Assembly: GCF_018343525.1 (NCBI RefSeq)
Contig: NZ_JAGYPH010000001.1
Span: 1,183,778 to 1,247,777 of the forward strand
Source of the DNA: Lederbergia citrea
Lineage (GTDB): Bacteria > Bacillota > Bacilli > Bacillales > Bacillaceae_C
Length of the DNA stretch: 64,000 nt
Reading direction: 5' to 3'
The stretch's first letter is position 1; each line of letters begins with the position of its first letter. Positions 54,526 through 63,717 of the stretch are shown here, piece by piece. The notes beneath the pieces are model-generated. The model saw nothing but the letters and a program-made list of their open reading frames with translations, was not told the origin of the DNA and searched no databases. Position numbers and translations under genes: made by a program.

Positions 54526-54749
54526 TTTTTCTTTTTACCTCCTAAGCCATAGATACTTCTTCAACTCTTATGCACCGATTAATAAGAACTATACATTGAA
54601 TATTAAAAGCCGCAAACTGTCATTTGTATCAGTCATTTTAAATACAAATGATGTTAATAGAAATTCTTTAATATGCTGATTAGTGCTATAGTTACTACGC
54701 CTTTTGGCAAATATAGAAAAGTGAAATGCAGCATTTTATTGGTTTGGAG

Positions 54750-54789
54750 AAGCTTACCGCTCGCCCCGCGGAAAGCGAGCGGAAAGCTT
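54750..54789. repeat. GC-rich palindromic repeat (Bacillus REP-like)
   Basis: AAGCTTACCGCTCGC pairs with GCGAGCGGAAAGCTT around a short CCCGCGGAA centre. This CCGCTCGC...GCGAGCGG motif with flanking GGCTTTCC is a dispersed intergenic repeat in Bacillaceae. Confidence 0.55.
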
Positions 54790-54823
54790 CGGAAAGCCTC
54801 CTCTATCCTATATGAAAATAAAA

Positions 54824-54864
54824 AGACTGTAGACAACTCATTTTTTCGAGTTTGTCTACAGTCT
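54824..54864. repeat. Long hairpin of the AGACTGTAGACAA type
   Basis: AGACTGTAGACAA-CTC pairs with GAG-TTTGTCTACAGTCT (one bulge) around ATTTTTTC; a dispersed hairpin, possibly a terminator. Confidence 0.5.
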
Positions 54865-54866
54865 GA

Positions 54867-54888
54867 AACGCTCAATCTGAGCGTTTTT
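54867..54888 (+). terminator. Plus-strand intrinsic terminator, orphan
   Basis: AACGCTCA pairs with TGAGCGTT around ATC, followed by TTTAC. No plus-strand gene lies upstream, so its purpose is unclear. Confidence 0.5.
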
Positions 54889-54999
54889 ACTTGCCATTTA
54901 TATTGCTGATTTACTGTTGAAATATATTCTAATTAGGTTGTAATTTAGATTGTTTTTAGCATTTTTCTCCTCATCAACCGAACCCGTAACTATACGCCC

Positions 55000-56241
55000 T
55001 TAACTTTTCGCCAATTCCCGTAATAAATAATAGCATCCATACTGTACTGTCCGCTTCCGATTACCATTGCGAGACCCGGCTAAGTTTAGCAAGAAAGCTT
55101 TTGTAGGTTTGTCCTTAAGGGAGATGCCTATCCATATCGTTCCTGCAGGATGACCTTCAAGAGAATCTGGTCCAGCCACACCAGTAAAACTGATGCCTAT
55201 ATCCGTACCTAACAATTCTCGGACATTTTCAGCTAGTTCAACGGCACACTGTTCACTGACAACCCCATGATTATTAATCGTATCTTCCTTCACGTTACAC
55301 AGTTTGAGTTTAGATTGGTTGGAATAACAAACGATACCGCCAATCAGCATCGTACTTACACCTGTGACTGCAGTCATCTCTGATTGAAACAACCCGCCTG
55401 TCAAACTTTCAGCCGCAGCAATAGTAAGATTTTTTCCTTCGAGAACTTTAAGCAGCTCTCTCATCAGCGACGTATCACCATACCCATAAAAGTGCTCACC
55501 CACTCGCTCATTAACCCTTTTCTCCATCTCATCAATCATAAGAACTGCTTCATCTTCTGACTGGTGGCGAGCAGTGATTCTTACTGTCACTTCATTATCG
55601 CCGGCAAGTGGTGCGACAGTCGGATTGGATTGTGTCTCAAGTATGTCATCTATTTCTTCAGCAAGCTGTGCTTCACCGATGCCAAAATAGCGAAGGACAC
55701 GTGATTCAATTCTTTCTTTAGCTTCCAATTGATCTAAGACGGCCGGACGGCCATACTTTCTGAACATCGGTTGCATTTCATGGGGTGGTCCCGGAAGAAG
55801 CATATAATGGGATGTATCAATTTTCAAAAACATACCAGGTGCCATTCCGTGCTCGTTTGGAAGCACTTTGGCACCTTCTACGACAAGTGCCTGTTTTTTA
55901 TTGTTCTCTGTCATGACCCTGCCTGTTTTTTGAAAATAGCTAATAATTGTTTGTAATGCTGCTTCATCTGAAATGAGCTTTCTACCAAGATGCTTAGCGA
56001 TTGTTTCCTTTGTTAAGTCATCTTTAGTCGGGCCTAAACCACCCGTAAAAATGATTAGATCTGCTCTTTCTTGAGCTTGAACAATCGCCCTTTCAAGCCG
56101 TTTAGGATTATCTCCCACAACTGTATGGTAATAAACGTTTACACCAATTTCAGCCAGTTGTTCTGATAAAAACTGTGCATTTGTATTGGCTATTTGGCCA
56201 AGCAGCAACTCGGTTCCAACCGCTACGATTTCAGCGTTCAT
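55000..56241 (-). CDS. cinA: CinA-family competence/damage-inducible protein
   Basis: A 413-aa protein. The N-terminal MoaB-like domain ([42 protein letters not shown]) and the C-terminal deamidase domain ([35 protein letters not shown]) are both complete. CinA-type enzymes act on nicotinamide nucleotides and the gene is often next to recA, here separated by about 1.2 kb. Confidence 0.95.
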   Translation of the reverse strand: MNAEIVAVGTELLLGQIANTNAQFLSEQLAEIGVNVYYHTVVGDNPKRLERAIVQAQERADLIIFTGGLGPTKDDLTKETIAKHLGRKLISDEAALQTIISYFQKTGRVMTENNKKQALVVEGAKVLPNEHGMAPGMFLKIDTSHYMLLPGPPHEMQPMFRKYGRPAVLDQLEAKERIESRVLRYFGIGEAQLAEEIDDILETQSNPTVAPLAGDNEVTVRITARHQSEDEAVLMIDEMEKRVNERVGEHFYGYGDTSLMRELLKVLEGKNLTIAAAESLTGGLFQSEMTAVTGVSTMLIGGIVCYSNQSKLKLCNVKEDTINNHGVVSEQCAVELAENVRELLGTDIGISFTGVAGPDSLEGHPAGTIWIGISLKDKPTKAFLLNLAGSRNGNRKRTVQYGCYYLLRELAKS

Positions 56242-56267
56242 ATCCGTAATCCCCCCACGTATAAAAT

Positions 56268-56846
56268 CTATTTTGAGTTTTTAAATGCATCTCGATTCTT
56301 ATGAAAATAATCATATCCAGACCAAACGGTAAAAATTAATGCAACCCATAAAGCAATCTGTGCAAAGGGAATACCAATCGCTTCAAAAAAGATATTTTTC
56401 AGAAGCAAAGCTGAAATAGCTATAATTTGCGCCCAAGTCTTAATTTTCCCTAGCATATTTGCCGCGACTACCTCTCCAGTGCCGGCAAGGATGAGTCTAA
56501 GTCCAGTTACAGCAAATTCACGGCTAATAATGACAATAACCATCCATGAAGGTGCATATCCAAGTTCCACAAGTACAATTAATGCAGCTGAAACTAACAG
56601 TTTATCCGCCAAAGGATCCAAAAACTTCCCAAGATTAGTGATGAGGTTATATTTACGTGCATAATACCCGTCAACCCAATCCGTAATTGAGGCGATTATA
56701 AAAAGCATAGCGCCAAGAAAATGCGCTGTCTCAAGTTCTGTCCCCGGCAGATGAACAATGCCCCAATTAAACGGAGCAAGCATTAATATCAAAAATACCG
56801 GGATAAGCAAGATTCTTGAAACTGTGATTTTATTAGGTAAATTCAT
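56268..56846 (-). CDS. pgsA: CDP-diacylglycerol-glycerol-3-phosphate 3-phosphatidyltransferase
   Basis: A 192-aa membrane enzyme of phosphatidylglycerol synthesis. The CDP-alcohol phosphotransferase motif D-G-x2-A-R-x8-G-x3-D-x3-D is seen as [12 protein letters not shown], then [15 protein letters not shown]. About five hydrophobic segments. Order ymfM-pgsA-cinA is conserved in Bacillus. Confidence 0.96.
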   Translation of the reverse strand: MNLPNKITVSRILLIPVFLILMLAPFNWGIVHLPGTELETAHFLGAMLFIIASITDWVDGYYARKYNLITNLGKFLDPLADKLLVSAALIVLVELGYAPSWMVIVIISREFAVTGLRLILAGTGEVVAANMLGKIKTWAQIIAISALLLKNIFFEAIGIPFAQIALWVALIFTVWSGYDYFHKNRDAFKNSK

Positions 56847-56868
56847 GTCAGGCCTCCTGAAAAAATAA

Positions 56869-56885
56869 CCGCCGAAAAGCGGCGG
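56869..56885 (-). terminator. Terminator between ymfM and pgsA
   Basis: CCGCCG pairs with CGGCGG around AAAAG; on the minus strand followed by TTATTTTTTC. Confidence 0.75.
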
Positions 56886-56903
56886 CTTAGAAAGTAAAAT
56901 AAA

Positions 56904-57788
56904 CTATTTCTTTTCAAATTGAATTTTTATATCTTGTCTAATAGTATTTCCTGGAGGTAATTCATATTCCAGTTTTTCATCATTCACAAAGAGATCCGCT
57001 TCTGTCGCTCTTCCCACTACAATATAGGCACCAGTCTCATCAGTAAGATCGAAAGATTTGCTATCTCCATTACTAATTTCACCTGAAAAAAGAGTAGTAT
57101 TAGTTCCATTTCTAATTTCTACCCAGCTTCTTCCGGGATTGGATGCTGTCACTTTTAATTCAAACGTGTCTGTTTTCGATAAAGTGTAGGTCGTAACATA
57201 GCCAGAAACATTTTCTACCGCAAGTTCCTGTTGAACAACTTCCTTTTGTTGCTCCTTGTCCTTGTCATCTGCTTGTTTATTACTATTATCCGAAGATTTT
57301 TTTTCTTTGTCTTCAGGTGGCGCAATTTCATCAGATTCTTGAATATCAACGGTATCATTATTAATATTGCCCGACGGCTTTTCACGCGTACCCATGTAAT
57401 TCGTAACTAAATACCAAATAAGAATTAAAAATGCTAAAACAAAAATGGCTACTAAGATTTTTGGAAACATCTCCATTATTTTTGAACCGCCAGCTGAAAC
57501 GGTTTTTCTTGATTGAGTACGTGAAAGCTGTTCAGGTAAATCATCTTCATAAGCAAGCGGTATTTCATTTTTATGTTCTTCAAAAAGTTCCTCTGGTTCT
57601 AATCCAACAGCTTCAGCGTATTGCTTAATAAAAGCCCGAGCATAAAACTTACCGGGCATAATATCATAATTCCCTTCTTCAATGCCAATTAAATACTTTT
57701 TTTGTATTCTTGTCATATTTTGAAGCTCGTCTAAGCTGAGGCCTTTCTCCTCCCTCGCATTACGAAGCCGGCTTCCTAATTCCGTCAA
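56904..57788 (-). CDS. ymfM: RodZ-like cell-shape protein YmfM
   Basis: A 294-aa protein. It has an N-terminal helix-turn-helix (ELGSRLRNAREEKGLSLDELQ), one membrane helix (about 108-128), an acidic Lys/Asp/Gln-rich linker (about 150-195) and an extracellular DUF4115 domain (about 200-290). RodZ links the MreB cytoskeleton with the cell wall machinery. It lies 18 bp after ymfK. Confidence 0.9.
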   Translation of the reverse strand: MTELGSRLRNAREEKGLSLDELQNMTRIQKKYLIGIEEGNYDIMPGKFYARAFIKQYAEAVGLEPEELFEEHKNEIPLAYEDDLPEQLSRTQSRKTVSAGGSKIMEMFPKILVAIFVLAFLILIWYLVTNYMGTREKPSGNINNDTVDIQESDEIAPPEDKEKKSSDNSNKQADDKDKEQQKEVVQQELAVENVSGYVTTYTLSKTDTFELKVTASNPGRSWVEIRNGTNTTLFSGEISNGDSKSFDLTDETGAYIVVGRATEADLFVNDEKLEYELPPGNTIRQDIKIQFEKK

Positions 57789-57806
57789 TTAAAACACCTG
57801 CCAATC

Positions 57807-58595
57807 CTAAAAATCAAATCCAAAGCCTGGTTCACTAAAAAAATTATTTTCTTCCACAACTTCATATGTAATTTCTTCTTCATCGTTGTTTCGCAGCTCA
57901 ATAATATAATCGAAATCCTCCATTGAATACTCCGAATGTTCGACAAATATATCTGGGTGTTCAATCACTTTTACTGCAGGCAGTCTCATAATCTCTCTTA
58001 CAAGCTGCCAATGACGTTCATCAGCTCTTCTTCTCGAAACTATGCCGTCAATGATAAATATATTATCTGAACTATATTCGTCTTTTATCAGTTCTTTTCG
58101 TATCGTTTGTTTTAATAATGTCGATGATACAAACAGCCACTTTTTATTAGCACAAACGCTGGATGCGACAACGGACTCAGTTTTTCCAACGCGTGGCATG
58201 CCTCTAATGCCAACAAGTTTATGCCCTTCTTGTTTGAAAAGTTCTGCCATAAAATCAACAAGAAGCCCAAGTTCGTCACGTACAAATCGAAAAGTTTTTT
58301 TGTCATCCATATCCCGCTGAATATATCTTCCATGTCTTACAGCAAGGCGATCACGAAGCTTCGGTTCACGTATTTTCGTAACTTTGATCGTCTCTACTGT
58401 CTTCAAAATCGATTCCAAGCGCAAAATTTGCTCTTCACTGCTTGCGCGAAGCAAAAGCCCACGCCTTCCACTGTCAATCCCATTTATGCTAATAATATTA
58501 ATGGACAACATGCCCAATAAGGAAGAAATATCACCTAGTAATCCGGGACGGTCTATTGTTATCTCATATTCCAAATACCATTCTTTTCTATCCAT
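57807..58595 (-). CDS. ymfK: YmfK, DUF3388 protein with ACT-like domain
   Basis: A protein of about 262 aa. The N-terminal part (EYEITIDRPGLLGDISSLLGML) looks like an ACT domain for small-molecule binding. The rest (IRGMPRVGKTESVVASSVC, a P-loop-like motif, and VIEHPDIFVEHSEYSMEDFDYIIEL) is the DUF3388 part. The function is unknown. I place the start at 58595, five bases after GGGAGATG, ten codons into the open frame. Confidence 0.88.
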   Translation of the reverse strand: MDRKEWYLEYEITIDRPGLLGDISSLLGMLSINIISINGIDSGRRGLLLRASSEEQILRLESILKTVETIKVTKIREPKLRDRLAVRHGRYIQRDMDDKKTFRFVRDELGLLVDFMAELFKQEGHKLVGIRGMPRVGKTESVVASSVCANKKWLFVSSTLLKQTIRKELIKDEYSSDNIFIIDGIVSRRRADERHWQLVREIMRLPAVKVIEHPDIFVEHSEYSMEDFDYIIELRNNDEEEITYEVVEENNFFSEPGFGFDF

Positions 58596-58735
58596 GAAAA
58601 CATCTCCCTGTAAATGGTAATCCACCCGGAGTGATTTGTTTTATAGACTACAAAATGTCTCGTTTATATCATAGCTGATTATAAAAAAATATGAAAGAAA
58701 AACATATCCACATTCGGCATTTCTTGACAAAAAAC

Positions 58736-58840
58736 GGCTGCCCCAGACTAAGGACTGCGTTCTCTATACCGCTATATAGTATGAAGAATTTTCATATACT
58801 ATATTTTTACTAAGAGAAGTCAGTTACTAGTGGGACAGCC
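58736..58840 (-). terminator. Large structured terminator between ymfJ and ymfK
   Basis: GGCTGCCCCAGACTA (58736) pairs with the TAGTGGGACAGCC region (58828-58840), enclosing a smaller hairpin with ATAGTATATGAA and TTCATACTAT arms. On the minus strand the closing stem is followed by GTTTTTTGTC. Confidence 0.6.
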
Positions 58841-58850
58841 TAAGCTACAT

Positions 58851-59108
58851 TTAATGTGAACTATTATTTTCTACAAGCTTTACCATTACACTTGCGATTG
58901 CATGTTGTTCTTCTTCAGAAGCAACAGACCATAAGTCTGAAAGCACTCGTTCTTGCTCGTTTTTTGGATCAACTTGACCCGCAAGATAATCTCCTACTTG
59001 GTGTGCCAGCTGATTTATCACCTTTTGTGACATACCCTGTTCTTGGGCATTGTTTAAGCGGTCACCGAGAAAGTTTTTCCATTGATCCCAATTTTCAAGT
59101 ACTGACAT
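58851..59108 (-). CDS. ymfJ: YmfJ, DUF3243 protein
   Basis: An 85-aa helical, cytoplasmic protein of the DUF3243 family (MSVLENWDQWKNFLGDRLNN, then WSVASEEEQHAIASVMVKLV). Its function is not known. The ATG at 59108 is eight bases after GGAGG; the frame is open 16 codons upstream with no ribosome site. Confidence 0.92.
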   Translation of the reverse strand: MSVLENWDQWKNFLGDRLNNAQEQGMSQKVINQLAHQVGDYLAGQVDPKNEQERVLSDLWSVASEEEQHAIASVMVKLVENNSSH

Positions 59109-59203
59109 TCCTTTGCCTCCTTTATAAGATATAACGTTCTCCGTTATTATGCGCAAGCCAAATTCACATTATTCATGAGGAGGCTTTAGAAAAACAATGT
59201 AAA

Positions 59204-59926
59204 TTAAGTGTACCAACCCCCATTGATCGCCAGTACTTGACCCGTAATATAAGTGGATTTTTCCGATAATAAAAAAGCGATTGCGTCAGCAATTTCAGTG
59301 GATTCCGCTAAACGTCCAAGCGGAATATCTGATGCAAGTTCCTCGAGTTCTTCAGCTGTAAATCGATCCAGCATATTTGTGTTTACAGCCCCTGGTGCAA
59401 CGCAGTTAACTCTCGTACCAGACCTAGCTGTTTCTTTGCTTAATGCTTTAATAAAAGCAATTTGTGCCCCTTTTACCGTAGAATACATCACTTCACAAGC
59501 CGCACCCGTCTGACCCCAAATAGAACTAACTAATACAATTTGAGAAGTTGCGTTTCTCATCAATTTCGGAAGTAAATTTCTAATTAACAACAATGGGCTT
59601 TTAACATGTAGCTGAAGCATATCCTCCATTGTTTTGTCATCTAAATCGGTAAACAGACCATAAGGAGCCGTTCCGCATGAATAAACAATGGCATCAAGTT
59701 GAAACACACTAGTGGAAAGGATTTGTACGCCAGCTGTCGTATTAAGATCTGCATGGATGGGAATAAGTTCGATATTATATTTCTTCAGGTTTGTTATAAG
59801 TTCAATAATTTTGTCTTCATTTCGATTATAGTGTAAATATAAATTCCAGCCTTCGCGAGCCAATCGCTCAGCAGTAGCTGCTCCTATACCGCCGCTTGCA
59901 CCTGTAATTAAGGCAAACTTTTTCAT
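59204..59926 (-). CDS. ymfI: YmfI, short-chain dehydrogenase/reductase
   Basis: A 240-aa SDR enzyme. The cofactor motif TGASGGIGAATAERL, the NNAG-equivalent YSCGTAPYG, and the active-site Ser-Tyr-Lys (VSSIWGQ; YSTVKGAQ) are present. FabG-like size. The substrate is not known. It lies 60 bp after ymfH. Confidence 0.93.
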   Translation of the reverse strand: MKKFALITGASGGIGAATAERLAREGWNLYLHYNRNEDKIIELITNLKKYNIELIPIHADLNTTAGVQILSTSVFQLDAIVYSCGTAPYGLFTDLDDKTMEDMLQLHVKSPLLLIRNLLPKLMRNATSQIVLVSSIWGQTGAACEVMYSTVKGAQIAFIKALSKETARSGTRVNCVAPGAVNTNMLDRFTAEELEELASDIPLGRLAESTEIADAIAFLLSEKSTYITGQVLAINGGWYT

Positions 59927-59953
59927 TCCTTACCTCTCCTTAAAAACAACATA

Positions 59954-59974
59954 GCCCGGCACATTATACCGGGC
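59954..59974 (-). terminator. Hairpin between ymfH and ymfI
   Basis: GCCCGG pairs with CCGGGC; the minus-strand tail TATGTTGTTTTT is weak, so termination is likely partial. Confidence 0.45.
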
Positions 59975-59986
59975 ATACGTAACAGC

Positions 59987-61273
59987 TTATTTCGGAACAA
60001 CTTGGCAAACAGTCATACGACTATCGTCAAAAAAGTTTTTCGCTGCGTTTGTTATATCAGTATAAGTCAAATCTTCCAAGACAGGTACAACTTCAAAAAA
60101 TCCCATTTCATTAAAGGCATAGCGGGTAAATTGATTAGCGATGTACTCAGGGGAATTGATTGACCTTAAAAAACCGCCGATGCGTTTCCTTTTTGCTCTT
60201 TCCAAGTCATCTTCTGATAAATGCTTACCATCTTTCGCTTCTAACATAATTTTTTGTAAACGTTCTGCAAGCAAATCTGGTTTCTTCGTATCGCTTCCAA
60301 GCATGGCAAATCCGAATCCTAGCTCCTGTGTATAATCAAATTGAAATGTATCGTCAATCAATCCTTCATTATAGAGCTCTTCATAATTATCAGAGCTCTT
60401 ACCAAATAACATGTCAAGCAAAATATTAATGGATAATTCACTTTTTAACATTTCCTTGCCGCTTTCATTCACTTCCAGTGCTTTTACTCCGACAAGACAT
60501 TTAGGTGTTTGGACATTCATTTTTAGCACTTGCTGTTTTGTTGCAACAGTTTCCGGTTCTTTTTCGAAATAGCGATTGATCACCGGAGCAGCGCCATATG
60601 ACCTCGCCTTTTGTCCTGAACGAACAAACTCCATAATCTCTTCTGGATTAACAGGTCCTGTAATAAAAAGAAGCATATTACTTGGATGGTAAAACGTGTT
60701 GTAACATTCATAAAGATGTTCTGCAGTAATATTTGATATCGATTCAATCGTCCCTGCAATATCAATTTTCACGGGATGATGATGATACATATTTTCTATC
60801 AGGCCAAAATATAACCGCCAGTCAGGATTATCATCATACATCGTAATTTCTTGCCCAATGATCCCTTTTTCTTTTTCAACCGTTTTGTCGGTAAAATAAG
60901 GCTCTTGAACCATATTAATAAGTGTCGATAAATTTTCTTCAATGCGTGAAGTACTTGAAAATAAGTATGCAGTTCGCGTAAAAGATGTAAATGCATTAGC
61001 GGAAGCGCCTTGTTTACTAAACTGCTGAAACACATCTCCATCTTCTTTTTCAAACATCTTATGCTCAAGAAAATGAGCAATACCGTCAGGAACACGTACA
61101 GGCTTACTTTCATTGATCGGAATAAATTGATTGTCGATTGATCCATATTTTGTCGTAAAAGTTGCGAAAGTTTTATTAAATCCATTTTTCGGCAAAATGA
61201 ATACCTCTAACCCATTTTCAAGTTTTTCATGGTATAAAGTTTCCTCTAATTGATCGAAAACAATTTTATTCAT
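59987..61273 (-). CDS. ymfH: YmfH, M16 zinc peptidase
   Basis: A 428-aa M16 peptidase with the inverted zinc motif in GIAHFLEHKMFE (HFLEH) and the distal Glu in EKEKGIIGQEI. It is the catalytic half of a YmfF/YmfH pair like the mitochondrial processing peptidase; start and stop codons of the two genes overlap by 4 nt. A role in processing small peptides has been proposed in related Gram-positives. Confidence 0.93.
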   Translation of the reverse strand: MNKIVFDQLEETLYHEKLENGLEVFILPKNGFNKTFATFTTKYGSIDNQFIPINESKPVRVPDGIAHFLEHKMFEKEDGDVFQQFSKQGASANAFTSFTRTAYLFSSTSRIEENLSTLINMVQEPYFTDKTVEKEKGIIGQEITMYDDNPDWRLYFGLIENMYHHHPVKIDIAGTIESISNITAEHLYECYNTFYHPSNMLLFITGPVNPEEIMEFVRSGQKARSYGAAPVINRYFEKEPETVATKQQVLKMNVQTPKCLVGVKALEVNESGKEMLKSELSINILLDMLFGKSSDNYEELYNEGLIDDTFQFDYTQELGFGFAMLGSDTKKPDLLAERLQKIMLEAKDGKHLSEDDLERAKRKRIGGFLRSINSPEYIANQFTRYAFNEMGFFEVVPVLEDLTYTDITNAAKNFFDDSRMTVCQVVPK

Positions 61274-62550
61274 CCTTGATCACCATCCGTTCCAGCAAGA
61301 AAATATACCGTATCCATCTTCACTTTTTTAGCCACTTCGACAATGTCTGTCTTTGTTGTTTCCTTCACTTTGTCAAGCCAGTCATTAAGTGAAACATTTG
61401 TTCCAGCTACAATATTATGGTAAAGAACTTCAATCAAACCTCTAGCAGAATCTACCGTTTCTAAAAATTGGTTTTGGATGACTGCTTTCGTCTGATTAAT
61501 CTCTTCATCAGTTATATCTCCTGTTTTCATTAATTCTAATTGCTTTTTAATGATTGATAGCGCCTGATCGTATTTTTTATTATCAATACCTGACATAATC
61601 ATTAGCAAGCCTTTTTGACTTTCCACTCTACTTGCCGCATAATATGCCAAGCTTTCTTTTTCGCGGACATTTCTAAATAGCTTTGAATGAGGGAAGCCAC
61701 CAAATATTCCATTAAACATTTGCAAGGCAAAGTAGTCTGGATCCCCATATACAATATTCGTACGGCAACCAATATTAAGTTTTCCTTGTTTAATATCCTG
61801 CGTTTCCTTTACTTCCTTAATATCAGTAACTTCTCGTTCAGATCCTCTTTCATGTGGCCTAATTGGTCGATCTTCGAATTGAAGAGGAGCACAGAAACTT
61901 TCAACCTGATTCACATCAACATCACCGATAATATAAAAATCCATTTCGTCTTCACTGAATGCTTGTTGATAATATTGAAAGAGGGAAGCAGCGGTTATGT
62001 CATCGACCTTATCATACTCACCACTTGCTTGGATGGCATAAGGTTCCCCTTTGCACATCTCCTCGACAAGACGAACACTTGCGTAACGCATCTTATCATC
62101 GAAAACGGATTGGATACGCTGCTTTAAAGTCCGTTTTTCTTTGTCCATCGTAAGTTCATCGAAAGCTTGATTGGTCGCATTCGGATTAAGTAAAACCTCT
62201 CCAAAAAACTGTACTGCCTTTTGTAAAAGCGGAGTTTTATCTTGTAAAAATTTTTCATTTGCAATTTCTAAACTAAAAGTAAGAATATGAAATTCGCCTT
62301 TTTTACTTAAATCTGTATAGAATGATGCCCCATAAAGCTCATCGAGATAGGAGCGAAGTGCAGCTGTGGTAGGATAGCTTTTTGTATTACTTTGTAAAAT
62401 TTGAGACAGTAATGCCCTGTATGTAGCGGTTTCTTCCCTTAGCGGCGCTTTCATTTTCCAGATGAGGGAATTGGTCTTATACTTATCTGTTTTAATTATA
62501 TGCAGATTATATCCAGGTTTCTTTATTACATTTTCCTTTACAAGCTCCAT
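61270..62550 (-). CDS. ymfF: YmfF, M16 peptidase-like partner protein
   Basis: A protein of about 426 aa of the M16 family that lacks the HxxEH zinc motif (the region reads LRSYLDELYGASFYTDLSKKG), so it is the non-catalytic partner of YmfH. The R/Y substrate-binding C-terminal motif (FGGFPHSKLFRNVREKESLAYYA) is retained. The ATG at 62550 is eight bases after GGAGG; upstream in-frame starts are not supported. Confidence 0.93.
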   Translation of the reverse strand: MELVKENVIKKPGYNLHIIKTDKYKTNSLIWKMKAPLREETATYRALLSQILQSNTKSYPTTAALRSYLDELYGASFYTDLSKKGEFHILTFSLEIANEKFLQDKTPLLQKAVQFFGEVLLNPNATNQAFDELTMDKEKRTLKQRIQSVFDDKMRYASVRLVEEMCKGEPYAIQASGEYDKVDDITAASLFQYYQQAFSEDEMDFYIIGDVDVNQVESFCAPLQFEDRPIRPHERGSEREVTDIKEVKETQDIKQGKLNIGCRTNIVYGDPDYFALQMFNGIFGGFPHSKLFRNVREKESLAYYAASRVESQKGLLMIMSGIDNKKYDQALSIIKKQLELMKTGDITDEEINQTKAVIQNQFLETVDSARGLIEVLYHNIVAGTNVSLNDWLDKVKETTKTDIVEVAKKVKMDTVYFLAGTDGDQG

Positions 62551-62721
62551 ACGGCAAACCTCCATTAAGAAACAATATTTTACAAGTACGTATACTATAC
62601 TCATTTAACTGGATGTGAGGCAAGAAAAAACAAAGTTAGTTTACATAATATTTTTATCGTATTTAATAAACTTCTTTCTATTTTATGTATGCATAACTGT
62701 TTTTATTCTATTTCACATATG

Positions 62722-62755
62722 AAAAGGGTCAGACATTAAGTTGTCTGACCCTTTT
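62722..62755 (-). terminator. Terminator of the nucleoside ABC transporter operon
   Basis: AAAAGGGTCAGACA pairs perfectly with TGTCTGACCCTTTT around TTAAGT, just after the permease stop on the minus strand. Confidence 0.9.
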
Positions 62756-62757
62756 CC

Positions 62758-63717
62758 TTACCTCTTACCTTTAATATATGGTTGCCCAAGTGCTTTTGGG
62801 GCGTCAGCACGGCCGATAAACCCTGCCAGCGCTAAAATGGTTAATACATATGGTGCTATTAGCAAAAATACGGATGGTACATTTTCTAGAAATGGAATTC
62901 GAGAACCTACGATGCTCAAGCTTTGTGCAAATCCAAAAAACAAGGCAGCACCCATCGCACCCAGTGGATGCCATTTTCCAAAAATCATCGCGGCTAATGC
63001 CATGAACCCTTGACCAGTAATTGTTGAATAGCTGAAATCAAGTGTTATTGACTGCGAATAAACGGCACCACCTGCACCGCCGAGAACTCCGGAAAGAAAA
63101 ACACCGATATAGCGCATGAGCGTAACATTAATTCCCATTGTATCGGCAGCCATTGGATGCTCTCCTACCGCTCGCAACCTTAGACCAAACGGCGTTTTAA
63201 ACAAAATATACCACACAACAAATGAAAGAATAATGGAAACGTAAGCTACGTAAGATACATTACTGAAAAAAAGTTTACCTATAATCGGTATTTTACTTAA
63301 AACAGGAATATCTATCTTTCTAACATTAGTAAGAATCATTTCTGTTTGTGCTTTACCATAGATCTTTTTAACAAGGAAAATAGATAGACCGAGTGCCAGG
63401 AAATTGATTGCTACACCGCTGACTACTTGATCCGCCCTAAAGGTAATGGAAGCTAGTCCATGAAGTAAAGAAAACACTCCCGCAATTAACATGGCGAATA
63501 AAATGGATACCCATGGCGTAGCAGCACCGAAAATATGTGATGTCCCTAAGTTAAAAATAATCGCGCTAAATGCCCCAATGACCATTAAACCTTCTAGTCC
63601 AATGTTAACGATACCCGATCGCTCGGAAAAAACACCGCCAAGCGCCGTGAAAATAAGTGGGGCAGCTGCCATTATAGATGAGGAGATGATAATAGCCAAT
63701 AATGTCATAATATCCAC
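62758..63717 (-). CDS. Nucleoside ABC transporter permease (NupQ/YufQ type)
   Basis: A 319-aa integral membrane permease of the BPD_transp_2 group with about eight hydrophobic helices. The GEHPMAADTMGINV segment is the conserved cytoplasmic coupling loop. It resembles NupQ (YufQ) of the B. subtilis guanosine transporter NupNOPQ. It directly follows the second permease gene and ends with a strong terminator. Confidence 0.9.
   Translation of the reverse strand: MDIMTLLAIIISSSIMAAAPLIFTALGGVFSERSGIVNIGLEGLMVIGAFSAIIFNLGTSHIFGAATPWVSILFAMLIAGVFSLLHGLASITFRADQVVSGVAINFLALGLSIFLVKKIYGKAQTEMILTNVRKIDIPVLSKIPIIGKLFFSNVSYVAYVSIILSFVVWYILFKTPFGLRLRAVGEHPMAADTMGINVTLMRYIGVFLSGVLGGAGGAVYSQSITLDFSYSTITGQGFMALAAMIFGKWHPLGAMGAALFFGFAQSLSIVGSRIPFLENVPSVFLLIAPYVLTILALAGFIGRADAPKALGQPYIKGKR

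Larger units (their letters stand above)
54526..54999. other. Repeat-rich intergenic region between the CrtO-like gene and cinA
   Basis: No gene is seen. The stretch holds a GC-rich palindromic repeat (54750-54789), a long hairpin (54824-54864) and a plus-strand terminator (54867-54888). Confidence 0.5.

Noticed and set aside
54654..54875. 73-codon minus-strand frame
   Set aside because: It runs through two palindromic repeats and has no ribosome site.
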